Positions 1 through 6,129 of a DNA stretch of 9,273 bases are shown here, piece after piece. The position numbers and the translations under genes were made by a program. How positions within the stretch are numbered: position 1 is the first letter of the stretch; every line of letters begins with the position of its first letter. The stretch is from positions 1 through 9,273 of the forward strand of contig JANXDV010000041.1 in the NCBI GenBank assembly GCA_025058955.1, in the 5' to 3' direction. This DNA comes from Archaeoglobaceae archaeon (lineage in GTDB: Archaea > Halobacteriota > Archaeoglobi > Archaeoglobales > Archaeoglobaceae). The notes beneath the pieces were generated by a model. It saw only the letters and a list, made by a program, of their open reading frames with translations, did not search any database and was not told the DNA's origin.

Positions 1-497
1 GCAGACTTAAAAATGACCGTGTCGCTCAGAATTGATGCAAGCATTATACCAGCGATCTCCTTCGTTACTTCTACACCAGTTTTGTCATAAAGGACTTTTA
101 AAACCGTAGCGGTGCATCCAACTGGTAGAGCTATGAAAAAGATCGGATTTGGAGTCGTTATGTCCCCAAGCTTATGATGATCGATGATTGCAACAATTTC
201 ACCTTTTTCAAGATTTTCAAGGCTCTGAGCTTTTTCAGAGTGATCCACAAGAGCAATTTTTTTACCAACCGCATCGCTAAGCTTTTGAGGAACTTTAAAA
301 CCAAATTTTTCGAGAACAAATCTCGTTTCCGCGTTCAGGTCTCCTTGCACTGCTGGATTCGCATTTAAATCGATTTTAAGCTTTTCAAGTATTCCTTTTT
401 CCTTCCACTTGTTCCAGAGATACGCAAAGGAGATTGCAGAGCAAACGCTGTCAGTGTCGGGATTTTTATGTCCTACTACGATCATCTCCTCAGGCAT
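1..497 (-). CDS. ppaC: Manganese-dependent inorganic pyrophosphatase (DHH family II), C-terminus cut by window edge
   Basis: Cytosolic enzyme that hydrolyses pyrophosphate to two phosphates and so pulls biosynthetic reactions forward. Reading the minus strand from 497 gives 165 residues before the left edge; the family is about 310 long, so this is the N-terminal DHH domain only. Visible metal-site motifs, in order: GHKNPDTDS (residues 9-17, with H10, D14, D16), VDH (84-86), DHH (106-108) and SDT (158-160). The order and spacing are those of family II pyrophosphatases. I prefer ATG 497 because a TATA-like element lies about 24 bases upstream, which would give a leaderless mRNA. An in-frame ATG at 485 is possible, but its GAGG is too close to serve as a ribosome site. 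The gene is divergent from the small gene at 672. Function is certain at family level. Confidence 0.93.
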   Translation of the reverse strand, partial: MPEEMIVVGHKNPDTDSVCSAISFAYLWNKWKEKGILEKLKIDLNANPAVQGDLNAETRFVLEKFGFKVPQKLSDAVGKKIALVDHSEKAQSLENLEKGEIVAIIDHHKLGDITTPNPIFFIALPVGCTATVLKVLYDKTGVEVTKEIAGIMLASILSDTVIFKS

Positions 498-516
498 GAG
501 CCCATGATTTCTTGCG

Positions 517-525
517 ATTAAATAA
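517..525 (-). promoter_or_regulatory. TATA-like element for the pyrophosphatase gene
   Basis: Read on the minus strand this is TTATTTAAT, centred about 24 bases before ATG 497. That is the normal archaeal TATA-to-start-site distance and predicts transcription starting at or next to the start codon. Inferred from position and composition only. Confidence 0.45.
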
Positions 526-643
526 CGTTTTCTAATCCTAAAAATACTCTAAAGTCTATTCTACACAGATTTTCTCAACTTCTTTGCAAGTAGCTAAATT
601 AACGCTATGAGGACTAATTCGATCTTTCGGAGACATCAGAAAG

Positions 644-652
644 CTTATATAT
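644..652 (+). promoter_or_regulatory. TATA box for the small-gene pair
   Basis: CTTATATAT, preceded by a purine-rich AGAAAG that could be the TFB recognition element. The centre is about 24 bases before the GTG at 672, so the transcript should begin at or near the start codon. This is one of the best TATA boxes in the window. Confidence 0.6.
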
Positions 653-671
653 CTGCATTTAAAGAGAGCAT

Positions 672-938
672 GTGGAAGTAGAGAAGATAGCAAGGATCTT
701 AGACACAAACAGAGTAGTTATTATAGGCGATAAGATCTCAATTCTTGGGATCCCTCAGGAGCTTGCTGAAGAGCTCTGGAAGCTTATTGAGCTATTAGTT
801 CCAAGTAAGAATTGTCTTGGATATGCTGTTGTGAATGGTGAAACGATCGTGTTTCAAAAAGGTTTTAAGAATATTATCGCATTTATTGATGAAAATAGAG
901 TGATTGGTGCTCTAAAGAGGTTGGGTGGAAATGGTTGA
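672..938 (+). CDS. Unknown small protein (88 aa), first of a two-gene unit
   Basis: I do not recognise this family. The protein has 88 residues, is predicted soluble, and has no signal peptide or membrane segment. It contains a helix around residues 29-43, then a strand pair (VVNGETIVFQ, then NIIAFID) and a short C-terminal helix. That alternation is loosely like a Roadblock/LC7 profilin-type fold, but this is only an impression. The start is GTG at 672: it is the first in-frame start, and it lies about 24 bases after a strong TATA box, consistent with a leaderless mRNA. An ATG two bases upstream (670) is out of frame and stops after three codons. The last codons overlap the next gene, so the two are probably translated together. 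It is a real gene on grounds of promoter position, coupling and archaeal codon use. Confidence 0.7.
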   Translation: MEVEKIARILDTNRVVIIGDKISILGIPQELAEELWKLIELLVPSKNCLGYAVVNGETIVFQKGFKNIIAFIDENRVIGALKRLGGNG

Positions 939-1281
939 GTATGCTTACTTCGATCGTGGGATCAATGGAAATTCGAATGAAATTGTGGAGTATTTAATAA
1001 AGATGAAAAAGTTCTTCGATTCTGGAGTAATAACTGAAATTGGATTTACCTCTGGAAATACATCGCTCTTCGCCATTCGAGAGCCGATTCCTTTAGCTGT
1101 TAAAGTCAAGGGAGATATTGGAGAGGCGAGATTTCAGGCTTTGAAACTGTTAAAGGATTTAGGTTATGTGAGCAAAGATGTGTATAACCTCGAAGAAATT
1201 TTCAAATTTGTTGAAAGAATTGAAAAAATGCCATTGGAGGAATTTCTTAGAGAAATTAGAAGGCTTAGGGAGCAATTTTAG
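931..1281 (+). CDS. Unknown small protein (116 aa), second of the two-gene unit
   Basis: I do not recognise this family. From ATG 931 the protein has 116 residues, is charged and has no membrane segment. The N-terminal half looks alpha/beta (around ITEIGFTSGNTSLFAI and PLAVKVKG). A helix follows (EARFQALKLLKDLG), then a Lys/Glu/Arg-rich helical tail that could form a short coiled coil. ATG 931 is preferred over an in-frame GTG at 925 because GGGTGG at 923-928 and AGAGG at 916-920 would act as its ribosome site. It overlaps the end of the 672 gene by 8 bases, which indicates translational coupling. The strand-strand-helix segment resembles the C-terminal half of its upstream partner, so the two could be distant paralogues or partners; this is inference. 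Its TAG overlaps the TAA of the convergent amidohydrolase gene. Confidence 0.7.
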   Translation: MVEYAYFDRGINGNSNEIVEYLIKMKKFFDSGVITEIGFTSGNTSLFAIREPIPLAVKVKGDIGEARFQALKLLKDLGYVSKDVYNLEEIFKFVERIEKMPLEEFLREIRRLREQF

Positions 1282-2009
1282 TCAAATCCTTCCAAAAATG
1301 CCCTAACATTCTTCCCAAGAACCTCATGATTGTAGCCACCTTCAAGAACCGCAAATCTTCTGCCACTGCACTTCTTCTCAGCAAATTCTTTTAAAATTCT
1401 TCCAATTTCTGTGTAATCTTCAGTCTCCAAAAGCCCACCCCAGTCCTCTTTGTGTCTATCAAAACCGGCAGAAACAGCTACGAGATCGTATTCGCATTTT
1501 TCAAGGAATTCTGCAATTCCCTCAATGTTTCTCCCACTCATATGGTAATACTTTACCCTTGGCTCATTTGAAAAAGAATTTGCTGTTCCATCTCCATAGT
1601 GCAAGTCGAAGTCTACAATTACCGCTTTTGAAATTCTTTTCTCCACTAAGAGCTTTTTAACTGCTATCGCAATGTTGTTGAAATAACAGAAACCCCAAGC
1701 ACTGTCTGGGCTTGCATGGTGTCCTGGAGGTCTTATCAATGCAAAACTTGGCTCCTTGAAAGCGATTTCAGCTGAAAGAATTGCCCCTCCGACTGCAAGC
1801 ATCGCAATCTCAAATAAGTCTCGATCTTGCTTAACATATTCAAAGTGCCCTTTACTGTGAACGAGTAACACTTCGCTCTCCTTAGCTGGCTTAGGCTCAA
1901 TAAAATCGTAACCTTTCAGCTCTCTCACAATCGCCTCCATTCTCCCAGGCTCAGCTGCTGGCTCGTAGCTGTAAACTCTGTAGAACTTGGGAGAGAATAC
2001 GATCTTCAT
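1278..2009 (-). CDS. Histone-deacetylase-fold amidohydrolase, compact (243 aa)
   Basis: Zinc-dependent deacetylase of the arginase/HDAC superfamily. Bacterial and archaeal relatives act on acetylated lysine or acetylpolyamines; the substrate here is unknown. Catalytic features are complete: RPPGHHA with the paired histidines H97 and H98; FCYFNN at 107-112; DFDLHYGDGT at 133-142, where D135 and H137 are the expected zinc ligands; SAGFD at 180-184, where D184 is the third ligand; and LEGGYN at 222-227 with the transition-state tyrosine Y226. The protein is about 100 residues shorter than typical family members (about 340), with reduced N-terminal and inter-motif loops, yet no motif is lost. The ATG at 2009 is supported by a TATA-like element about 23 bases upstream. 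The 3' end overlaps the convergent small gene by three bases. The enzyme should be active. Confidence 0.92.
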   Translation of the reverse strand: MKIVFSPKFYRVYSYEPAAEPGRMEAIVRELKGYDFIEPKPAKESEVLLVHSKGHFEYVKQDRDLFEIAMLAVGGAILSAEIAFKEPSFALIRPPGHHASPDSAWGFCYFNNIAIAVKKLLVEKRISKAVIVDFDLHYGDGTANSFSNEPRVKYYHMSGRNIEGIAEFLEKCEYDLVAVSAGFDRHKEDWGGLLETEDYTEIGRILKEFAEKKCSGRRFAVLEGGYNHEVLGKNVRAFLEGFD

Positions 2010-2027
2010 GGCGGAAATTGACTAAAA

Positions 2028-2036
2028 TTTTTAAAT
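2028..2036 (-). promoter_or_regulatory. TATA-like element for the HDAC-fold gene
   Basis: ATTTAAAAA on the minus strand, centred about 23 bases before ATG 2009, again predicting a leaderless mRNA. The same AT-rich 88-base gap carries the oppositely directed promoter of the lipoprotein gene. Confidence 0.45.
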
Positions 2037-2082
2037 CTTTTTTGGTATTTTTTAAGTATTGCCCTCTCTGAAAACCAAAAAA

Positions 2083-2091
2083 TTTAAAAAT
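2083..2091 (+). promoter_or_regulatory. TATA-like element for the lipoprotein gene
   Basis: TTTAAAAAT. Its centre is only about 11 bases before ATG 2098 but about 26 before the in-frame ATG at 2113. If this is the real box, the upstream ATG would not be transcribed and translation would begin at 2113. Confidence 0.4.
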
Positions 2092-2112
2092 TAAAACATG
2101 AAACATGTCAAC

Positions 2113-2448
2113 ATGAGGTTAGGATTCTTAGCGAGTGCGGGCATTCTAATTCTATTAGCTTCGATTGCTGGTTGCCTCGGCTCTGGAGTTTCTGGAACCT
2201 ATGAATGCACAAAATCTGGAAGTGGATTTCCAACTTTCTCGAAAGGAGATACAATTGAGTTTAAATCTGGTGGAGAGGCAATTTTCAGATCCCGTCTTGG
2301 AGGACCTTCAATCGTGGGAGAATATGAAGTAAAAGGAAGCGAAATCTCGATAAAAATCAGCATTCTTGGAACGAAAATAAGTTTTGAGGGTAAAGTGGAA
2401 GGTAACAAAATTACGATGAAAGACGGGGCGATCCTTGAGAAGAGGTAA
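2113..2448 (+). CDS. Small predicted lipoprotein with beta-rich domain
   Basis: A surface lipoprotein of unknown role, 111 residues from ATG 2113. The N-terminus has one arginine, a hydrophobic core and a lipobox-like SIAGC whose cysteine is residue 21, so it is probably exported and lipid-anchored. The mature part is a run of short alternating strands with the pattern GTYECT, GDTIEFKSGGEAIF, GEYEVKGSEISIKI, GKVEGNKITMKDG. This looks like a small beta-barrel seen in many archaeal and bacterial lipoproteins that lack a known function. ATG 2098 is an alternative start adding five residues; I prefer 2113 because of TATA spacing and because no Shine-Dalgarno favours 2098. It stands alone between the divergent amidohydrolase gene and the isoprenoid operon promoter. 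Confidence 0.75.
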   Translation: MRLGFLASAGILILLASIAGCLGSGVSGTYECTKSGSGFPTFSKGDTIEFKSGGEAIFRSRLGGPSIVGEYEVKGSEISIKISILGTKISFEGKVEGNKITMKDGAILEKR

Positions 2449-2491
2449 ATCTTCCCCTCATTCTCGGAATTTGAAAGAACTTAAGAAAAAA

Positions 2492-2498
2492 TTTTAAA
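2492..2498 (+). promoter_or_regulatory. TATA-like element of the isoprenoid operon
   Basis: TTTTAAA preceded by a purine-rich AAGAAAAAA. It is centred about 27 bases before ATG 2522, which is the correct distance for a leaderless mevalonate kinase mRNA. No other promoter-like element is obvious before the downstream genes of the operon, which overlap. Confidence 0.5.
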
Positions 2499-2521
2499 CC
2501 TTTTATGAAATACAACCGCAG

Positions 2522-3376
2522 ATGATCGCTTCAGCTCCAGGAAAGATCATACTGTTTGGTGAGCATGCGGTTGTCTATGGGAGGCATGCTCTTGTCTCCG
2601 CAATAGATCTTCGGTGTAGAGTTGAAGTAAAAAAAAGAAGCGAATTTCGCATATTTTCACCGTTAGGATTGACTGGTTTGGATCTTAAAATACACCCCTA
2701 CATAACCTTTGCGATAAATAGATTCTGTGAGTTTAAAAAAATTGAAGGCGCTGAGATCGTTGTGAAGAGTGAAATTCCGATCGCTTCAGGGCTTGGAAGT
2801 TCCGCTGCAGTAACAGTTGCAACACTTAAAGCATTGAGTGAAGAATTTGAAGTTTATTTGAGCGAAGAAGAGATCTTCGAGATCGCCAAAAAAGTTGAAT
2901 TAGACGTTCAAGGTAGAGCAAGCGGAATCGATCCTTTCATTTCAACTTTTGGTGGAAGTTGGATCTTTCCAGAAAGAAAAAAGGTTGAATTGCCTTTTCA
3001 GTTCTTTTTGATAAAACTTTGGGAGAGATCAACGAAAGCGATGGTTGAAAAGGTTGCGAATTTGAGGCAGAAATATCCTGAGATAGTGGAGAAAATTTTT
3101 GATTCGATCGACTCAATAGCTTTGAAGGCTCCAAATTGTGGGGCTGAAGAGTTTGGAGAGCTTATACATATGAATCAATCCTTGCTAAGAGCTCTGGGTG
3201 TTAGTTCCCCAGAGATAGAGGAGATCGTATCAAAACTCGAGAAAGATGGTTTTAGGGTTAAATTAACTGGAGCTGGTGGAGGGGGGTGCATTTTCGGCAT
3301 ATTTAGTGGTAGAAAACCAGAGAATAGTTTCCTTGTTAGACCAGAAATGGAGGGGGTAAAAATTGAAAGTGCTTAA
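2522..3376 (+). CDS. mvk: Mevalonate kinase (GHMP kinase family)
   Basis: Phosphorylates mevalonate to 5-phosphomevalonate with ATP, an early step of archaeal isoprenoid synthesis. The 284-residue protein carries the GHMP signatures: SAPGKIILFGEHAVVYG at 4-20 with K8; the ATP-binding loop PIASGLGSSAA at 86-96; GIDPF at 135-139 with D137, the expected catalytic base; and the C-terminal KLTGAGGGGC at 247-256. Length is slightly below the roughly 300 usual for archaeal homologues but complete. It begins at ATG 2522 with no Shine-Dalgarno and a TATA box at the leaderless distance. The last 14 bases overlap the isopentenyl phosphate kinase gene, whose ribosome site lies inside this gene. Assignment as mevalonate kinase, rather than another GHMP kinase, rests on the motifs and on the operon. 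Confidence 0.95.
   Translation: MIASAPGKIILFGEHAVVYGRHALVSAIDLRCRVEVKKRSEFRIFSPLGLTGLDLKIHPYITFAINRFCEFKKIEGAEIVVKSEIPIASGLGSSAAVTVATLKALSEEFEVYLSEEEIFEIAKKVELDVQGRASGIDPFISTFGGSWIFPERKKVELPFQFFLIKLWERSTKAMVEKVANLRQKYPEIVEKIFDSIDSIALKAPNCGAEEFGELIHMNQSLLRALGVSSPEIEEIVSKLEKDGFRVKLTGAGGGGCIFGIFSGRKPENSFLVRPEMEGVKIESA
3349..3357 (+). promoter_or_regulatory. Shine-Dalgarno site deciding the TTG start of isopentenyl phosphate kinase
   Basis: GGAGGGGGT lies five bases before TTG 3363, inside the end of the mevalonate kinase gene. It supports the rare TTG start and translational coupling. Confidence 0.65.
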
Positions 3377-4028
3377 AGTAGGAGGATCGGTTATAACCCA
3401 CAAAGACGGATTTGAGAGTTTTAACGAGTTAGCAATTGAAGAGATCTGTTCCGCAATAGCGGAAAATTACCGAGATCTCATTCTGATCCATGGTGCTGGT
3501 TCTTTTGGACATCCCCATGTTAAAAAATTTGGGCTCAAAGATCCTCTTTCAGTAGCCAGAATACATGATGCCTGCGTTAGACTCAACGAGAGATTTTGCA
3601 AAAAGCTTCTTGATTTTAATGTTCCTGCGATCGGAATTCATCCATTCACATGCGATTTTTCCAAGATCTCCGAAATTCTGCAGAAGGGATTTCTTCCTGT
3701 GCTTCATGGAGATGTCAATTCAAATTTCGAGATCATTTCTGGCGACGATCTTGTCGTAAAACTTGCAGAAGATTTCAAAGCGGAACTCGTTGGTTTTGCA
3801 ACAAACGTTGATGGGATCTATGTAAATGGAAAAGTTGTTGAGAAATTTACAAGAGATCTGAGAGCGGACTCATTTGGTGAGAGTGATGCAACTGGGAGTA
3901 TGAGGAGAAAGATCGAAAGGATCTTTGGGATGAAACACACATGCAGAGTATTTATATTCCGAGGTAATTGGGAAAACGTTAAAAAATTCCTAAGTGGTAA
4001 GGCAATTGGAACTGAGGTGATTCTGTGA
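3363..4028 (+). CDS. ipk: Isopentenyl phosphate kinase
   Basis: Converts isopentenyl phosphate plus ATP to isopentenyl diphosphate, the step that defines the archaeal versions of the mevalonate pathway. The 221-residue protein has the amino acid kinase fold: MKVLKVGGSVIT at 1-12, LIHGAGSFGH at 41-50 with H50, the histidine known to bind the substrate phosphate in characterised archaeal enzymes, HGDVN at 115-119, SGDDLVVKLAE at 126-136, and ATNVDGIY at 146-153. DATGSM at 175-180 is the nucleotide-side segment. It is shorter than characterised homologues (about 245-265) but keeps every motif. The start is TTG 3363, chosen for the strong upstream Shine-Dalgarno and because the homology begins at once. 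The stop overlaps the isomerase GTG start by four bases. Confidence 0.94.
   Translation: MKVLKVGGSVITHKDGFESFNELAIEEICSAIAENYRDLILIHGAGSFGHPHVKKFGLKDPLSVARIHDACVRLNERFCKKLLDFNVPAIGIHPFTCDFSKISEILQKGFLPVLHGDVNSNFEIISGDDLVVKLAEDFKAELVGFATNVDGIYVNGKVVEKFTRDLRADSFGESDATGSMRRKIERIFGMKHTCRVFIFRGNWENVKKFLSGKAIGTEVIL
4014..4020 (+). promoter_or_regulatory. Shine-Dalgarno site deciding the GTG start of the IPP isomerase
   Basis: GAGGTGA, a close complement of the archaeal 16S rRNA 3' end, sits four bases before GTG 4025. Confidence 0.7.
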
Positions 4029-5092
4029 AAACTGAGAAGAGAAAACTCGATCACATAAAGATCTGCTTAACTGAAGAAGTCGAAACTGGATATACGGGAT
4101 TAGAAGACGTGATGTTAATTCATCATGCAATTCCGGAGATCGATTTTTCAGAGATCGACACTTCCACTCATTTTGGAAAAAAGAAGTTATCTTTTCCCTT
4201 TCTAATAGCCTCGATGACAGGGGGGCATGAAGAGACAGAAAAGCTCAACGAAAATCTTGCAATAGCGGTTGAAGAAACGGGTATTGGAATGGGTGTAGGT
4301 AGTCAGAGAGCGGGACTTGAAAATGAAAGAGTCATAAAGACATTTTCTATTGTCAGAGAGAGGGCACCAAAGGCTTTTATTTATGCAAATATAGGTGCTC
4401 CACAGATAATCAATGATCTCGAGATCGTAGATAAAGTGATCGAGATGATCGATGCGGATGCAATAGCGATTCATCTAAACTACCTTCAGGAAGCTATTCA
4501 GAACGAAGGAGATAAGAATGCAAGAGGTTGTCTTGAAGCTATAGAGGAGGTTTGCAAAAGCGTTAGAGTTCCTGTGATCGTTAAAGAGACTGGAGCGGGA
4601 ATAAGCAAAGAAGTTGCAATTAAATTGAAAGATTTGGGAGTATTTGCGATAGACGTTGGTGGAAAAGGTGGAACTTCTTTCAGCATGGTAGAAGCATATA
4701 GAAGTGAAGATGAAATCCTTAAGGACGTAGGCTTCGATTTTGCAGATTGGGGAATTCCAACCGCTTTTTCAATAATTGATTGTTGCAATGTGCTACCAAC
4801 GATAGCTACAGGCGGAATAAGGAATGGGTTGGACGTTGCAAAAAGCTTGGCTTTGGGGGCTAAAATTGCAAGTTCCGCTTTACCATTCTTAGCTCCTGCA
4901 AACATTAGTGCTAATGCTGTGAAAAATAAGATCCAGAGGTTCATGCGAGGTCTTAAAACTGCAATGTTTTTGACGAACTGCAGAAGAGTGGAAGAACTAA
5001 AAATAAAACCTTTATTTGTCACAGGAAAACTTTTAGAATGGTTAAAGTTTAGAGAAATAGATTTAAAAGCTTTTTGCGAGGGGAGAAGATGA
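4025..5092 (+). CDS. fni: Type 2 isopentenyl-diphosphate delta-isomerase (FMN-dependent)
   Basis: Interconverts isopentenyl and dimethylallyl diphosphate, using reduced FMN and magnesium. The 355-residue protein matches the usual family length and has the family motifs in order: FPFLIASMTGG at 57-67, GVGSQRAGLE at 90-99, ANIGAPQ at 121-127, HLNYLQEAIQNEGD at 150-163 with the catalytic glutamine Q155 and metal-binding E156, VIVKETGAGIS at 184-194, DVGGKGGTSF at 210-219, and the FMN phosphate loop IATGGIRNGLD at 260-270. The asparagine in QNEGD replaces a proline common in other members; the catalytic residues are unaffected. Translation starts at GTG 4025 behind a GAGGTGA site, overlapping the kinase stop. 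Its TGA overlaps the next gene's ATG as ATGA. Confidence 0.96.
   Translation: MKTEKRKLDHIKICLTEEVETGYTGLEDVMLIHHAIPEIDFSEIDTSTHFGKKKLSFPFLIASMTGGHEETEKLNENLAIAVEETGIGMGVGSQRAGLENERVIKTFSIVRERAPKAFIYANIGAPQIINDLEIVDKVIEMIDADAIAIHLNYLQEAIQNEGDKNARGCLEAIEEVCKSVRVPVIVKETGAGISKEVAIKLKDLGVFAIDVGGKGGTSFSMVEAYRSEDEILKDVGFDFADWGIPTAFSIIDCCNVLPTIATGGIRNGLDVAKSLALGAKIASSALPFLAPANISANAVKNKIQRFMRGLKTAMFLTNCRRVEELKIKPLFVTGKLLEWLKFREIDLKAFCEGRR
5078..5085 (+). promoter_or_regulatory. Shine-Dalgarno site deciding the ATG start of GGPP synthase
   Basis: GAGGGGAG ends three bases before ATG 5089. It favours that ATG over the in-frame TTG at 5074, which would place the site inside the coding region. Confidence 0.65.
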
Positions 5093-6030
5093 AAGAAATC
5101 CTGGAAAGGGCTAAAATTGTAAATGAAGCTATAAAATATTATCTACCCGAGAAAGATTTGGAGCTGTATAAAGCGGCAAGACATCTGATCAAAGCGGGTG
5201 GAAAGAGGTTGCGACCGGTAATTGCCATGATGATCACGGAAGCTTTGGAAGAAGACTATCGAAAGATCATGCCCGCAATAGTTGCTCTCGAAGCTATACA
5301 CAACTTTACACTGATCCACGATGATATAATGGATAGAGATGAGATGAGAAGAAATGTTAAGACTGTTCACACAGTATTCGGAGAAGCAACAGCAATCCTT
5401 GCTGGAGATACGCTATTTGCCGAAGCTTTCAGTCTTTTATCAAAATGTGAAGTTCCTGGAGAAAATATAAGAAGAGCTATAGAAATCGTTGCGGATGTTT
5501 GTATAAAGATCTGCGAGGGTCAATACATGGACATGAGCTTTGAAAGTAGAAATGTGAAAGAACCAGAATATCTGGAAATGGTAAAATTAAAGACTGGAGT
5601 TTTGCTTGCTGCATCTTCTTCACTCCCAGCGGTTTTGTTTGGAAAAAATGAACTCTTTAAACCACTTTGGGATTACGGCATCTTCGCGGGAATTGGTTTC
5701 CAGATCCATGATGACGTTCTTGACTTGATCGGAGAAAACATCGGTAAGGACTGGGGTAGCGATTTGGTTAAAGGAAAAAAGACTTTGGTTGTGATAAAAG
5801 CCTTTGAAGATGGGGTCGAGCTTAGAACTTTTGGAAAACAGAAAGCTGAAGTAAATGAGATTAAGAAGGATGTTGAAAAACTTTTGGAATGTGGAGCAAT
5901 AGATTATGCAAAAAGAAAAGCCTACGAGTATATAGAGCTCGCAAAAAAGAATTTGAGATTTTTGAAAAATTCAGAGAAAAAAGAGGAACTCGAAAGATTG
6001 ACGGATTTCCTTGTTAAACGTCGCAACTAA
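5089..6030 (+). CDS. idsA: Geranylgeranyl diphosphate synthase (short-chain trans-prenyltransferase)
   Basis: Condenses IPP with allylic diphosphates to make the C20 chain used for archaeal ether lipids. The 313-residue protein has GGKRLRP at 37-43, the first aspartate motif DDIMD at 78-82, GDTLFAEAF at 106-114, KTG at 168-170, and the second aspartate motif HDDVLD at 207-212, followed by KGKKT at 228-232. The fifth residue before the first motif is F73, the position where phenylalanine limits product to C20 in the Sulfolobus enzyme, so GGPP is the likely product; a mixed FPP/GGPP enzyme cannot be excluded. ATG 5089 overlaps the isomerase stop as ATGA. No RNase J gene lies between the isomerase and this gene, unlike in Methanocaldococcus. 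It is the last gene of the operon; a T-rich stretch at 6043-6060 follows. Confidence 0.94.
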   Translation: MKEILERAKIVNEAIKYYLPEKDLELYKAARHLIKAGGKRLRPVIAMMITEALEEDYRKIMPAIVALEAIHNFTLIHDDIMDRDEMRRNVKTVHTVFGEATAILAGDTLFAEAFSLLSKCEVPGENIRRAIEIVADVCIKICEGQYMDMSFESRNVKEPEYLEMVKLKTGVLLAASSSLPAVLFGKNELFKPLWDYGIFAGIGFQIHDDVLDLIGENIGKDWGSDLVKGKKTLVVIKAFEDGVELRTFGKQKAEVNEIKKDVEKLLECGAIDYAKRKAYEYIELAKKNLRFLKNSEKKEELERLTDFLVKRRN

Positions 6031-6042
6031 CTGATAGAAAAA

Positions 6043-6050
6043 TTTTTAAT
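6043..6050 (+). promoter_or_regulatory. TATA-like element before the structured RNA
   Basis: TTTTTAAT preceded by AGAAAAA. The centre lies about 24-25 bases before G6071, which is the first base of the basal stem of the RNA fold. A second AT box, TATAAA at 6061-6066, would start transcription inside the fold and is less consistent. The T-rich tract to 6060 could also help terminate the isoprenoid operon. Confidence 0.5.
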
Positions 6051-6070
6051 CTTTCTTGTCTATAAACTTT

Positions 6071-6129
6071 GCCCGTCAGCCATGAGTCCCATGAAAGAGG
6101 ATGAATGGGATCCCACACGACGGGCTACA
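6071..6129 (+). ncRNA. Candidate H/ACA-type guide RNA (or structured leader of the glycosylase gene)
   Basis: Seen directly: a perfect 7-bp basal stem (GCCCGTC 6071-6077 with GACGGGC 6119-6125), an internal loop (9 bases 6078-6086, 8 bases 6111-6118), a perfect 6-bp upper stem (TCCCAT 6087-6092 with ATGGGA 6105-6110), and a 12-base apical loop 6093-6104. The loop begins with GA and ends with TGA, able to form the tandem sheared G.A pairs and flipped U of an archaeal kink-loop. ACA at 6127-6129 follows the basal stem by one base. Sixteen bases separate the upper stem from ACA, within the 14-16 known for H/ACA RNAs. The fold is about 60% G+C in an AT-rich neighbourhood and starts where the upstream TATA-like element predicts. 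Strand is set by ACA, the loop and the promoter. No target was identified. It could instead be a leader element. Confidence 0.55.

Noticed and set aside
604..640. C/D box sRNA in the 498-671 gap
   Set aside because: ATGAGGA is one mismatch from a C box, but no D box or terminal stem is present. The gap is otherwise only two divergent promoters.
4498..5022. 174-codon open frame antisense to the isomerase gene
   Set aside because: It lies entirely opposite a gene with clear family motifs, has no promoter or ribosome site, and is explained by the codon composition of the sense gene.
5074..5088. TTG 5074 as the start of GGPP synthase
   Set aside because: It would put the strong GAGGGGAG site inside the coding region; ATG 5089 has correct spacing and forms the ATGA overlap.
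6106..6115. Perfect palindrome TGGGATCCCA as an operator
   Set aside because: It lies wholly within the RNA fold, where TGGGA belongs to the upper stem and TCCCA to the internal loop. No second copy is present.
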